Assembly (NCBI RefSeq): GCF_005047595.1
Contig: NZ_SUPL01000004.1
Span: forward strand, 186,001 to 250,000
Length of the DNA: 64,000 bases
Reading direction: 5' to 3'
From: Pontimicrobium aquaticum
GTDB taxonomy: Bacteria > Bacteroidota > Bacteroidia > Flavobacteriales > Flavobacteriaceae
Both the position numbers and the translations under genes were made by a program. This document shows positions 17,989 to 25,766 of the stretch, piece after piece (positions within the stretch are counted from its first letter, which is position 1; each line of letters opens with the position of its first letter). The notes beneath the pieces are model-generated. The model was not told the origin of the DNA. It searched no databases and was given only the letters and a program-made list of their open reading frames with translations.

Positions 17989-18147
17989 TTAATTTGTACT
18001 TAATTGTTCTCGCTTTATAAGGTTTCCATTTATAATGATGCCGCTTATATTATCATATGCTTCAATAGTTTTCAATGGTTTTTTATCAAGTATTATAAGG
18101 TTTGCTTGCAATTTTCTTTTTTTTATGGCTTCTATGGCATTCACTTT
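17989..18147 (-). pseudogene. C-terminal remnant of an amidohydrolase
   Basis: Between the OsmC gene and the serine hydrolase, the minus strand reads about 52 codons with no usable ATG. It starts after a stop at 18148-18150 and ends at TAA 17989-17991. The translation contains EAIKKRKLQANLIILDKKPL, then an ISGIIINGNLIKREQL tail. This is the C-terminal strand pair of the amidohydrolase/imidazolonepropionase superfamily (GK-x-ADLVLLD-x-NPL ... V-x-NG). The metal-binding N-terminal 350 residues are missing, so it is a deletion relic. Confidence 0.65.
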
Positions 18148-18172
18148 TTAATATTATTTAACTGGTCAATTT

Positions 18173-18589
18173 TTAACTATTTATATATTCTATACAATAT
18201 TTAATTGGATTGTTTTTTCTAAGCATAGCGTTTACACCGCAATACTTTTCTTGTGATAATTCTATAGCCTTTTTTGCTTTTTCCTTATCAATGTTAGCTC
18301 CATAAAGTTTGTATATAATTCTTATATACGAATATACTTTTGGGTGTTCGTCTGTAAGATCTGCTTCTATGTCTATTTCAAAGTTTGTAAAATCTACGCG
18401 CATTTTGTTTAGAAGAGATACAACATCCATTCCTGTACAACCAGCTAACGCTGAAAGAAGTAGTTTTTTGGGACTTGGTCCAGAATCGTTTCCTAAGGGT
18501 TGTTTAGCATCTATTATAAATTTATGGCTGTCTATTTCACTTTCAAAAGCCATACTATCTTTCCAAATTGTTTTTACTTGATGTTTCAT
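18173..18589 (-). CDS. OsmC/Ohr-family protein
   Basis: 138 residues. SPKKLLLSALAGCTGMDVVSLL holds the first conserved Cys of the OsmC fold, and EKYCGVNAMLRK holds the second, giving the Cys pair used to reduce organic hydroperoxides. Its length and short N-terminus match the YhfA-like branch. It overlaps the upstream flavin-binding gene by ATGA. A detoxification role is consistent with the neighbouring PPOX-type and deaminase genes. Confidence 0.9.
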   Translation of the reverse strand: MKHQVKTIWKDSMAFESEIDSHKFIIDAKQPLGNDSGPSPKKLLLSALAGCTGMDVVSLLNKMRVDFTNFEIDIEADLTDEHPKVYSYIRIIYKLYGANIDKEKAKKAIELSQEKYCGVNAMLRKNNPIKYCIEYINS

Positions 18590-19200
18590 AATGTGATAGT
18601 TTTAGAATTGCTTATGTTTTTAATAATGGTTTCTAACTCATTTATTTTTTGATTTAAAGGCTGTGTTATTTTTTCAATATCTTCAGCTGTAAAACGTTGT
18701 TTTATATGTTGTCTGCAATTCATATCCCAAGCTTTTACCTTAAAGATTATGGCTCTTTCAACTCGTGCTTTATAAAAATTATCAGTAAGTAACTCTATAA
18801 TGTTTCTATCATTGGAAATTTTAGCAGTTCCCCAAATTTTTATTCTGGATTGACTTGGGTAATGCATTAAAAAAATGGTAGCTTTATCATTCTCACTTAA
18901 ATTACCTACAGATATGTATTGCATATTTCCAGAGAAATCTGCAAAGCCCAAATGTTCATCATCTATGGCCTTTAAAAATCCTTTATCTCCTCCACGGTGT
19001 TGTATATAGGGTTGTCCCTCGCTATTGGAAGTTCCAAAATAAAACGAATCAATTTTACTTAAAAACGCTTTTAAATCTGGTGTTACCTCTGTATTCCATG
19101 CTCCATATTTTTCCATTCTGGAGTAATTGTTACGAGAGCCTTTTTCTTTTTGAATTTTTTTTACAGAAGGTGTAAATACTATGTCGCTAGGATATTTCAT
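18586..19200 (-). CDS. Pyridoxamine-5-phosphate-oxidase-fold flavin-binding protein
   Basis: 204 residues. The split-barrel FMN-binding core is visible as SFYFGTSNSEGQPYIQHRGG, then LGFADFSGNMQYISVGNL and a PSQSRIKIWGTAKI strand. C-terminal residues 165-204 form a helical tail. Members of this branch bind FMN or haem and reduce small electrophiles; true PNPOx substrates are unlikely. ATGA overlaps join it to both neighbours, so it belongs to one translationally coupled run. Confidence 0.88.
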   Translation of the reverse strand: MKYPSDIVFTPSVKKIQKEKGSRNNYSRMEKYGAWNTEVTPDLKAFLSKIDSFYFGTSNSEGQPYIQHRGGDKGFLKAIDDEHLGFADFSGNMQYISVGNLSENDKATIFLMHYPSQSRIKIWGTAKISNDRNIIELLTDNFYKARVERAIIFKVKAWDMNCRQHIKQRFTAEDIEKITQPLNQKINELETIIKNISNSKTITL

Positions 19201-19652
19201 TTGTCTTTTAATAATTTATATGTTTTTGAAAGGTTAAGGCATTCGTTTTCCATAACACCTCCTATTATTTCGGGTGCTTCTTTCCATGTAGGAATACTAT
19301 TAGTCTCCAATATTTTAAAGCTTGAACTAAAGCCTCCAACGTATTTTGATTTTATACCATAAACAATAGTTTTAATACTGTGATGTCTTATAACATAAGA
19401 ACACATTATACATGGCTCATGAGTTGTGTAAAGAGTAGCCTCGTTTAATGACTGATGATTAATTAAAGCGTCTTTAATGGCTTCAATCTCTGCATGTTTA
19501 GTTACATCGTTTGAGGATTTTCCTGCTTCTTTACCAATGCCAATAATAGTATTGTTTTTTACAACTATCGATCCAACTGGCGGATTACCACTAAGCATTG
19601 CCTCTTTACCTAAGTCAATACACTTTTTCATGAACTGTATATGTGTTCTCAT
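19197..19652 (-). CDS. Zinc-dependent nucleoside/guanine deaminase-like protein
   Basis: 151 residues. The cytidine-deaminase-fold zinc motif is complete: HAEIEAI provides His and the catalytic Glu, and EPCIMC provides the two Cys ligands. GNPPVGSIVVKNN is the usual substrate-loop start. Length and motif order match guanine deaminase/TadA-like nucleoside deaminases. A second, housekeeping tRNA deaminase would be expected elsewhere, so this copy is probably for free bases or nucleosides (inference). Confidence 0.88.
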   Translation of the reverse strand: MRTHIQFMKKCIDLGKEAMLSGNPPVGSIVVKNNTIIGIGKEAGKSSNDVTKHAEIEAIKDALINHQSLNEATLYTTHEPCIMCSYVIRHHSIKTIVYGIKSKYVGGFSSSFKILETNSIPTWKEAPEIIGGVMENECLNLSKTYKLLKDK

Positions 19653-19670
19653 ATTATTCTCGCTATTAAT

Positions 19671-20105
19671 TTACTTTACCTTTATAGTTTTTACTTGAGG
19701 GATACTAGCATGAATTAAAAATATCAATGGGACTGCAAATGCTAAATGCCTAAAAATGGTTATTAAAGGCATCATTGGAGACAACTTTGTTCCTGCAATA
19801 CCTGCTCCTAAAAGTGGGAACATAAAAAGCCATACAACAACTATGGTTTGGCATATCATAAAAACAATTGGCCGCAACCATTTTGGTCCCCAAAGTGAAG
19901 GTGCTATTCCTGCAAACAATATTGCTAAGAATACTCCATTACTATAATGAACTAAAACACCATAGACTAAACCTAATCCAGTTTTTTCTCCTAAAATACT
20001 AGGAATATCCCACCATTTACCTGTAAAAAATAATCCTGCGATATCAAAAAAAACTGTTCCAATAATACCTGCTATTATTGCGTATTTCCAATTGATAGTT
20101 TTCAT
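19671..20105 (-). CDS. Four-helix membrane protein of unknown function
   Basis: 144 residues with four predicted spans (about 8-27, 47-66, 78-99, 118-139), including GTVFFDIAGLFFTGKWWDIP after the first span. It resembles DUF1440/DUF2938-like small membrane proteins, but I do not assign a family firmly. It lies 18 bp before the deaminase and 11 bp after a small open frame, inside the family A operon that begins at 20393. Confidence 0.7.
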   Translation of the reverse strand: MKTINWKYAIIAGIIGTVFFDIAGLFFTGKWWDIPSILGEKTGLGLVYGVLVHYSNGVFLAILFAGIAPSLWGPKWLRPIVFMICQTIVVVWLFMFPLLGAGIAGTKLSPMMPLITIFRHLAFAVPLIFLIHASIPQVKTIKVK

Positions 20106-20116
20106 CTGTTCATGTA

Positions 20117-20239
20117 TTAAACTCTATTAATACTTGAGGTTTGTCTTTTAAAATGCCTCCTCACTCTTTTACTTGCATTGGCTATTTCAAGTTTTCGATA
20201 GTTAAATGCATTTTTGTTGATTGTAATTGATGTTTTCAT
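20117..20239 (-). CDS. Small basic ORF (40 aa)
   Basis: Forty codons from ATG 20239 to TAA 20117, strongly basic (KRVRRHFKRQ near the centre) and starting MKTSITINKN. It lies 13 bp after the 46-aa ORF and 11 bp before the membrane-protein gene, downstream of family A operator A4, so it should be transcribed. No family recognised. It could be a small protein or a relic. Confidence 0.35.
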   Translation of the reverse strand: MKTSITINKNAFNYRKLEIANASKRVRRHFKRQTSSINRV

Positions 20240-20252
20240 GTTTCTTGTTTTT

Positions 20253-20393
20253 TTATTTAGTCCTTGCTAAAGCTTCCCAATACCCAATAAAAGCTGTTGG
20301 TTTTCTATATTTTCTTTTAACTCTTCCAAAGCTGTTATCCCTGACAATTTTTAAAAAAGATGAAGCTGTTGTATTTGGATTATTTGTTTTCAT
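20253..20393 (-). CDS. Small ORF (46 aa), first in the A4-driven operon
   Basis: The open frame reads MKTNNPNTTASSFLKIVRDN and then a basic FGRVKRKYRKP segment, ending YWEALARTK. The A4 -7 box lies about 29 bp upstream of this ATG, a normal leader length, which supports real expression; an upstream in-frame Met (20435) lies beyond the box. A second short frame at 21742 starts with the similar MKTPNPTT. Function unknown. Confidence 0.45.
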   Translation of the reverse strand: MKTNNPNTTASSFLKIVRDNSFGRVKRKYRKPTAFIGYWEALARTK

Positions 20394-20421
20394 AATTATT
20401 CTTTCATGATTATTAATGAGG

Positions 20422-20483
20422 CAAAGGTTGCTCACTAAAACATAATTAGCTTGTTGTCAAAGAATAAAGATTTGTTCGAGAAG
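20422..20483 (-). promoter_or_regulatory. Family A operator copy A4 and weak -7 box
   Basis: Minus-strand repeats CTTCTCGAACAAAT and CTTTGACAACAAG are 21 bp apart. AACCTTTG (20429-20422) sits where TAnnTTTG is expected, with both starting bases off consensus apart from one A. The distal C at 20474 is exactly 45 bp from the box. Another half-repeat (CTCGAACAAAT) lies on the opposite strand at 20514. Confidence 0.6.
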
Positions 20484-20582
20484 GAATCCCTTTTTAAATT
20501 ATGAAGTATAAAACTCGAACAAATCAAACCAACTAACTAAAAATTTATCTTTATAGCTCTTATTGTTGTATTGTTTTTTTAA

Positions 20583-20996
20583 TTACCATTTAAATTTTCT
20601 TTGTGCTTCGTTTATTTTAACATCGTTGGCACTCATATCTCTTACTCTCATTAATCCATCATCATCAAATTCCCAATGTTCATTTCCATGAGTTCTATAC
20701 CATTGATTTTGGTTTTGATCTAACCATTCGTATTCAAACCTAACAGATATTCTATTGTCGGTGAAAGACCATAAATACTTTTTTAGTTTATAGTTTTGTT
20801 CTGATTCCCATTTTTTTTCTAAAAATTCTTTAATGGCCTTTCTTCCAGTAAAAAATTGATCTCTATTTCGCCATTTCGAGTCTATAGAATATGCCATAGA
20901 TACTTTTTCGGGATTCATGCTATTCCAAGCATCTTCTGCTGCTTGGACCTTAGCTTTGGCTGTTTCCAATGTAAAAGGAGGTGCTAATTTTTTCAT
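20583..20996 (-). CDS. DUF1348 (NTF2-like) protein
   Basis: 137 residues, no signal peptide. PPFTLETAKAKVQAAEDAWNS, then WRNRDQFFTGRKAIKEFLEKK and the C-terminal NEHWEFDDDGLMRVRDMSA are the DUF1348 signature. This family is often encoded beside TetR regulators and has no proven enzyme activity. Here it lies 48 bp downstream of tetR, with a TetR-type operator in the gap, so it is the most probable target of that repressor. Confidence 0.93.
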   Translation of the reverse strand: MKKLAPPFTLETAKAKVQAAEDAWNSMNPEKVSMAYSIDSKWRNRDQFFTGRKAIKEFLEKKWESEQNYKLKKYLWSFTDNRISVRFEYEWLDQNQNQWYRTHGNEHWEFDDDGLMRVRDMSANDVKINEAQRKFKW

Positions 20997-21011
20997 GCTT
21001 ACTATTTATGT

Positions 21012-21025
21012 ACAGACAGGTCTGT
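21012..21025 (-). promoter_or_regulatory. TetR/NemR-like operator in front of the DUF1348 gene
   Basis: ACAGAC-AG-GTCTGT is a perfect 6-bp inverted repeat with 2-base spacer. It matches the AGAC-N2-GTCT core used by NemR-like TetR repressors and the second copy at 21635-21648. It ends 15 bp before the ATG at 20996. Confidence 0.7.
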
Positions 21026-21044
21026 TTGTTATTAATTAAAAAAA

Positions 21045-21605
21045 TTAAGCTAATAATTTAGCACAGGCATTTTTTGCTACTTTTATAGGCCATTCATCTT
21101 TTTGTATTTGAGATAAAATAATAGCTCCTTCAATAAGTATTAAAACTTCGTCTCCTAATTGTTCGGCTTCAATGTCTGTGTATTCGTTTTCATCTTTTAA
21201 TAGCTTATGAATCCAATCTCTAACATCGTTTTTATGATGCACAGCTTGATTTCTAACTTTTTCATGACTATCAGGTAAATCTGTAATAATATTTTGCCAT
21301 CCACAGCCTCTAAAATTCACCTCTTTTAGCCATTCCATTAAGTAATCAAAACATCCTATTACCTTACCTTTTGGTGTATTTTGAATAGACACACATTCCT
21401 TTAGTTTTCCCATCCACATAGTGTGTCTTGCAGTTAAGTAAGCTACAGCGATATCTTCCTTAGATCTAAAGTGTTGATACATGCTTGCTTTTGCTACTCC
21501 AGCTTCTGATATAATTTGATTTATACCTGTTTGATTATATCCTTGGTTATAAAACAAATCTGAGGCTGTTGCAATTATTCTTTCTCTTACTCCTAATTTT
21601 TTCAT
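21045..21605 (-). CDS. TetR-family transcriptional repressor (NemR-like)
   Basis: 186 residues. The N-terminal HTH (about 8-55) reads ATASDLFYNQGYNQTGINQI...VAKASMYQHFRSKEDI. The ligand domain contains Cys at about 71, 84 and 97 and a GCGWQNIITDLPDS segment seen in NemR/AcrR-like repressors. Two operators of the NemR type (21012, 21635) flank it, implying autoregulation and control of DUF1348. Its -7 box ends only five bases before the ATG, which predicts a leaderless mRNA. Confidence 0.93.
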   Translation of the reverse strand: MKKLGVRERIIATASDLFYNQGYNQTGINQIISEAGVAKASMYQHFRSKEDIAVAYLTARHTMWMGKLKECVSIQNTPKGKVIGCFDYLMEWLKEVNFRGCGWQNIITDLPDSHEKVRNQAVHHKNDVRDWIHKLLKDENEYTDIEAEQLGDEVLILIEGAIILSQIQKDEWPIKVAKNACAKLLA

Positions 21606-21609
21606 ACAG

Positions 21610-21648
21610 CAAATATATAATGAAATATTTAAAAACAGACAAGTCTGT
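21610..21648 (-). promoter_or_regulatory. tetR promoter with overlapping operator
   Basis: Operator ACAGAC-AA-GTCTGT (21635-21648) covers the -33 TTG (21642-21640). A 22-base spacer leads to TATATTTG (21617-21610). The box ends five bases before the tetR ATG. This is a complete self-repressed flavobacterial promoter read from sequence alone. Confidence 0.75.
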
Positions 21649-21742
21649 ATCTTTTTAATTTTTTATTAACATTTAGTTTTTTAAAAAAAAGTTTACTATA
21701 ATCCTTAAGCGGAAAAATTGTTGTTGGATTTGGTGTTTTCAT
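21629..21742 (-). CDS. Doubtful small ORF upstream of tetR
   Basis: Thirty-seven codons beginning MKTPNPTTIFPLKDYSK, overlapping the tetR operator at the 3' end. The start resembles the small ORF at 20393 (MKTNNPNTT). The rest is unrelated and basic. It may be a relic of the same small gene joined to intergenic DNA. The flanking stretch 21743-21850 holds only a 20-codon frame I cannot identify. Confidence 0.2.
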   Translation of the reverse strand: MKTPNPTTIFPLKDYSKLFFKKLNVNKKLKRYRLVCF

Positions 21743-21850
21743 AGTACTAAAATATGCATTTATTTACAATCCTTATTAAGTGCCTAAACCAACACAACAC
21801 CAGCATAAAAATCGCCTGCTCCATTACTACGTATATCTATATCCATTTGC

Positions 21851-22714
21851 TTATTTTGGTTTGAGCACCTCTATGAATTGTGCATCTACCCAGAATATAT
21901 CTGCTTTGTCACCACCATAAGATCTATGAAAGAAAAAGTACTTTCCATCTGGTGATACACTTCCATAAGCATCTTCAAACTCGGTGTTTATTTTGTCACC
22001 CAAGTTAATTGAAGGTTCCCATGAATCATCCTCTTGACGAAAAGAAATGTACAAGTCAGAACTACCATATCCGTTTTCTCTTTGATCATCCCATATAATA
22101 TAAGATTCGTCTGGAGCAATAAAAGGATGTGCGTTCCAATTACCAATGTCTTTAATTTCTACAGTTTTAGGTTTTTCATAGATGCCATTTATTAGTCTTG
22201 AATAACGAAGAGGACCTGTTTCGCTGGCTTCATCAAAATAATACGTTCCATTAGATGACGCTGTAAGACACATAATGCGAAAGTCTTTGAAAGGCGCATC
22301 AAGATGTTTCACCTCAGACCATCCAGAAGTGGTTCTTTGCCTATATGTTTTCCCTAAGTGCATCGTTTTGCCATCTGGCGAAATAAATGGCTCTCCTGAT
22401 TTTGGCGCTATAATAGATTCTGTCCATCGGTCATTTTTGTATTGAACAACAACCAAGGTGTTATTTTTATAATCGCCTCCTCTTCTACGGAAATAAAACT
22501 CTTCTAGATTAGGTGCAAATGTTACTTCTGCTTCTCTATACTCTGTTTGAATAATATCTGGAGCAAATAATTCTGGGATTAAACCTGGAGGATTCTGGCT
22601 AAGATACGTTTCTTTTTTACTTAATGAGTCGTTAGTTTTTGTAGTATTTTCACTGATCTTACAAGCAATAAAAGAACATGCAAATACAATTATTAAAAAA
22701 ATATTTTTTTTATT
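21851..22714 (-). CDS. PD40-type beta-propeller lipoprotein without a canonical start codon
   Basis: About 285 codons stay open from just after the TAA pair at 22715-22720 to the stop at 21851. The N-terminal part is a lipoprotein signal ending FACSFIAC. PD40/TolB-like propeller blades follow, e.g. FISPDGKTMHLG, PFIAPDESYIIWDDQREN and GSVSPDGKYFFFHR. No ATG, GTG or TTG occurs before 22456, which is deep in the propeller. The expected MKK is replaced by AAT/ATA in an A-run and T-run, so a rare ATT start, mutation or sequence error is required. It follows the alpha/beta hydrolase directly. Confidence 0.6.
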   Translation of the reverse strand, partial: NKKNIFLIIVFACSFIACKISENTTKTNDSLSKKETYLSQNPPGLIPELFAPDIIQTEYREAEVTFAPNLEEFYFRRRGGDYKNNTLVVVQYKNDRWTESIIAPKSGEPFISPDGKTMHLGKTYRQRTTSGWSEVKHLDAPFKDFRIMCLTASSNGTYYFDEASETGPLRYSRLINGIYEKPKTVEIKDIGNWNAHPFIAPDESYIIWDDQRENGYGSSDLYISFRQEDDSWEPSINLGDKINTEFEDAYGSVSPDGKYFFFHRSYGGDKADIFWVDAQFIEVLKPK

Positions 22715-22717
22715 TTA

Positions 22718-23575
22718 TTATTCGTTTTTAGTTAGTATTATGTTTTCTATTTTATTAAAATTTGTTGCATTTGGTACATGTTTAGAGCCTTCTAACAATA
22801 TGACTTCTTCTAAAGAAGGAAATATCCGCTTTGCTCTTTTTATCATTTTTTTTCCTGGAAACATAATGTCTTTTACACAAGCAAAAATGGTGATTGGGGC
22901 TTTTATACTTTTTGCGCTATCCCTACTTATTATTGGTAACGGTGAAAAATCCATATCGCAATGCTGAAACGTAGCCGACATGTATGTTAGAGCAAAGTCA
23001 TCATATTCAGAAAAAAGCGCATTCATTACTTTTTTAATATATGCTTGATTATTTGTTTTAATGAATTTTTTTAACGGTAAAAACATTTTGAATAAACCTA
23101 CTAGAGGATTCCCATTAACAATATACACAGGTGCTATTAAGAATGCTTGCTTTATAGGTGTTTCATTAAACTCCAATGCTTTTAGACTAATAAAACCGCC
23201 AAATGAAAAACCTACGAGGGTTACTTCTTTGAGTCTTAGTTTTATAATGACTTCTATAAGCCATTTTCCATAATCTAAAGATTTCATATCTAATCTATTC
23301 TCAGCGCTTTTGTTAGGTTGTGCCAATACATCTATGGTATATACACAGTATTTTGAAGATAAGCTTGGAAACGATTCTAAAATTTGTGATGCACAACCTC
23401 CTGTGCCATGAATAAGCATAAGTGGTGGAAGTTTAGGGTCTCCTGTAATAACAAGATTAGTAGCTCCAAATTTTGTTTCGATTAGCTTTTCTGAATAATC
23501 AATACCCAGTGCTTTTAGTTTTTGATTGTAAAGTTTAAGGATTGTTTCCTTGCCCTCTTGTGTTTTAAAAAACAT
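22718..23575 (-). CDS. Cytoplasmic alpha/beta hydrolase
   Basis: 285 residues, no signal peptide. Oxyanion region LMLIHGTGGCA, nucleophile elbow GFSFG, acid near IFACVKDIMFPG and His in EGSKHVPNA give a full catalytic set. It resembles carboxylesterases of the MhpC/PldB type. It lies 29 bp after the MDR oxidoreductase, so both are probably driven by family B operator B1. Confidence 0.9.
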   Translation of the reverse strand: MFFKTQEGKETILKLYNQKLKALGIDYSEKLIETKFGATNLVITGDPKLPPLMLIHGTGGCASQILESFPSLSSKYCVYTIDVLAQPNKSAENRLDMKSLDYGKWLIEVIIKLRLKEVTLVGFSFGGFISLKALEFNETPIKQAFLIAPVYIVNGNPLVGLFKMFLPLKKFIKTNNQAYIKKVMNALFSEYDDFALTYMSATFQHCDMDFSPLPIISRDSAKSIKAPITIFACVKDIMFPGKKMIKRAKRIFPSLEEVILLEGSKHVPNATNFNKIENIILTKNE

Positions 23576-23604
23576 ATAGTGTTCGTTTTTTGATTGATGA
23601 TGAT

Positions 23605-24567
23605 TTATGGATTGATGATTGCCAAATTGCCTATTTTATGGCCTGTTTCTAGGTATTTATGGGCGTCTGCTATATTCTCTAACTTGTAAGTTTTATCTAT
23701 AATAGTAATTAGTTTCCCTTTTTTAAAAAATGTGGTTAACTCTGTTAGCAACCCTTTCAATTCTTCTTGCTTCCTGATGCCTGTGGCTGAAAACTTTACT
23801 TTTTTTGGCATTATAATAGAGCGCCATAATACCTTAAAACTTAACACAGGCGTTATAAAAACACCTTGATTGTACAATACCTTTTCACATTTTCTATAGG
23901 ATGATTTACCAACCGAATCGTAAATTACATCATAGAAGTCTCCTTGCTTTGTAAAATCCTGCATCTTATAATCTATGACATGATCTGCTCCTAACGATGT
24001 TACTAAATCTATATTTTTGGTACTACAAACTCCAGTGACCTTTGCTCCCATTACTTTTGCTAGTTGCACTGCAGCTGTCCCTAAGCTACCTGAGGCTCCA
24101 TTTACTAAAATATACTGCCCTTTTTTTAAGTTGCCAATATCTTTTAAAAAGCTATACGAGGTTAAAAATCCGTCACAAATTGGTGCTGCTTGCTCATGGG
24201 TTATGTTGTTTGGTTTTTTTTCGATAATACCATCCTCAGGCACACATATATATTCAGCATTAGTACCATTACTAAATAGTTTTTCTCCAAAAACTTCATC
24301 AGCTACTTTAAATTTTGTGATTTGTGAACCTATAGCCTCTACAACACCTGAAAACCCAGTACCCAAACTAGTGTTTTTAGGTTTTAAAAGTCCTAAAAAC
24401 AATCTGCCAAACTTAGGTTTTCCTTGACGCATCATCGTTTCTGCCCTAGTTACTGATGATGCTTTAATTTTTACCAATACTTCATTAGGCTTTGGTGTTG
24501 GTTTTTTTATATCAATAACCTGAATAACATCTGGTGAACCATATTGTGTATAAACTGCCGCTTTCAT
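23605..24567 (-). CDS. NAD(P)-dependent quinone-oxidoreductase-like MDR protein
   Basis: 320 residues. Medium-chain dehydrogenase/reductase: catalytic-domain start MKAAVYTQYGSPDVIQVID, GTGFSGVVEAIG, and coenzyme loop VNGASGSLGTAAVQLAK with VTGVCSTKN, suiting NADPH. The structural zinc Cys cluster is absent, as in quinone reductases (QOR). It probably reduces quinones or enals in the cytosol. It is the first gene of the B1-controlled unit with the hydrolase and the PD40 lipoprotein. Confidence 0.92.
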   Translation of the reverse strand: MKAAVYTQYGSPDVIQVIDIKKPTPKPNEVLVKIKASSVTRAETMMRQGKPKFGRLFLGLLKPKNTSLGTGFSGVVEAIGSQITKFKVADEVFGEKLFSNGTNAEYICVPEDGIIEKKPNNITHEQAAPICDGFLTSYSFLKDIGNLKKGQYILVNGASGSLGTAAVQLAKVMGAKVTGVCSTKNIDLVTSLGADHVIDYKMQDFTKQGDFYDVIYDSVGKSSYRKCEKVLYNQGVFITPVLSFKVLWRSIIMPKKVKFSATGIRKQEELKGLLTELTTFFKKGKLITIIDKTYKLENIADAHKYLETGHKIGNLAIINP

Positions 24568-24585
24568 AGTTGCTATTATTTACTG

Positions 24586-24636
24586 CAAAGTTGAAGATTA
24601 TTGAGGTTTTAAACGTTCGAGTTTATAAAATAGAAC
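24586..24636 (-). promoter_or_regulatory. Family B operator copy B1 and -7 box
   Basis: GTTC-N14-GAAC occupies 24615-24636 with core TTTATAAAA. CAACTTTG (24593-24586), one mismatch from TAnnTTTG at the first base, lies 22 bp away. Relative to the other three copies this site is inverted, which is expected if the reader is a symmetric dimer. Confidence 0.55.
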
Positions 24637-24660
24637 TTATTAACAGATAATACGTGTAAA

Positions 24661-25515
24661 CTATATATTCTCTTTAACTGCTTTCCTCCAATAGTAAATA
24701 CCAAAGGCAAAAGTTACAATTGCAAACATAATTCCGTTTTCTCCCAACCAATGCTCACTTCCTTCAACTTGCTCCGTTAACGGTGGTAATATTTTCTGCA
24801 CATACACATTACTAACAGCATGAAAAATAACAGCTGGCCACAAACTGTTGGACTTAAACGTATAATATGTCATAATAAATGACATAGAAATTATAACAAT
24901 AAAGAACGTTATAAATTCCAATAGCACATTATTACTATAATAAACCAATAGCGGCCAATGCCATGCAGCCCAAATAATTCCGCTAAAAACAGACACGCCA
25001 GCAAAGGAAAGTACCTTTCTCAATTCATAGATAAAAAACCCTCGCCACCCAATTTCTTCGCCTAAGGTGGTTGCTGAGGCCCTTATTACTTCTACAGTGC
25101 CCAATAAAATAACACCTATAATGGTTATTGCCGTTGGATTTAAGGTCCCTATCCCAAACAAGCCAAGTTCTTTTCCCCAATCAGTGATGGTTTCGCTATT
25201 TGCTATATTTCCAAATCCTAATGCCCAAATAAGCACATAGGTAATAATGCCATATAAGGCAGGGATAACATACGACATTCGTATATATTTCCATTTTCCC
25301 CACTGCCAATTTAAAGATGATATTTTACGCCTTCTTAGTTTTAATGTAATAAATGCCGCTATTGCAGGACACCACATAATGGCTCCAACATAGATCCGTG
25401 AAGGATATAAGTTAACAATGGCATAATGTAAAGGAGATGTAAGGGCTATTATGAGTGCAAGAAATAAAAAAATTGATTTCCAAGCGTCTTTTTTATTTGG
25501 TATTGAATTACTCAT
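24661..25515 (-). CDS. CPBP-family intramembrane metalloprotease (Abi-type)
   Basis: 284 residues, about seven to eight membrane helices. The three CPBP motifs are present: EEIGWRGFFIYELR (Glu-Glu and Arg), GIIWAAWHWPLL, and FHAVSNVY with His and Asn. These are glutamate-type intramembrane endopeptidases related to Rce1, acting on membrane proteins or prenylated/secreted peptides. It is a single-gene unit under family B operator B2. Confidence 0.93.
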   Translation of the reverse strand: MSNSIPNKKDAWKSIFLFLALIIALTSPLHYAIVNLYPSRIYVGAIMWCPAIAAFITLKLRRRKISSLNWQWGKWKYIRMSYVIPALYGIITYVLIWALGFGNIANSETITDWGKELGLFGIGTLNPTAITIIGVILLGTVEVIRASATTLGEEIGWRGFFIYELRKVLSFAGVSVFSGIIWAAWHWPLLVYYSNNVLLEFITFFIVIISMSFIMTYYTFKSNSLWPAVIFHAVSNVYVQKILPPLTEQVEGSEHWLGENGIMFAIVTFAFGIYYWRKAVKENI

Positions 25516-25563
25516 AAAGTATTGTTTTAATTTATATTACACATATTGCAAACTCCTGTACAT

Positions 25564-25614
25564 CAAAAATACTTGAAAGCTAAATAGCAAAGGTTCTATT
25601 TTCTAAATCAGAAC
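25564..25614 (-). promoter_or_regulatory. Family B operator copy B2 and -7 box
   Basis: On the minus strand GTTCT-N12-AGAAC (25614-25593, core GATTTAGAAAAT) is followed after 22 bp by consensus TATTTTTG (25571-25564). This is the most symmetrical copy. It drives the CPBP gene starting at 25515. Confidence 0.65.
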
Positions 25615-25766
25615 TATTTTCAATTATGAAAAAAATCGTGATAAATGAATGTTGGTTTGAACAAACCAAATAGAAAATTAGCGAGTTGCAATGCTTAGGG
25701 ATTTATAAAAAGCCTATAACTAACAATAAACAAAATCATTCAAGGTTAACAATAATTGTATTCATA

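Noticed and set aside
20117-20393. Toxin-antitoxin pair
   Set aside because: Size and order are compatible, but no known toxin or antitoxin motif is present.
22456-22458. TTG at 22456 as start of the propeller lipoprotein
   Set aside because: It would remove the signal peptide and first blade, which are clearly coding.
24017-24427. 136-codon plus-strand frame over the MDR oxidoreductase
   Set aside because: Antisense shadow; the sense gene has all cofactor motifs.
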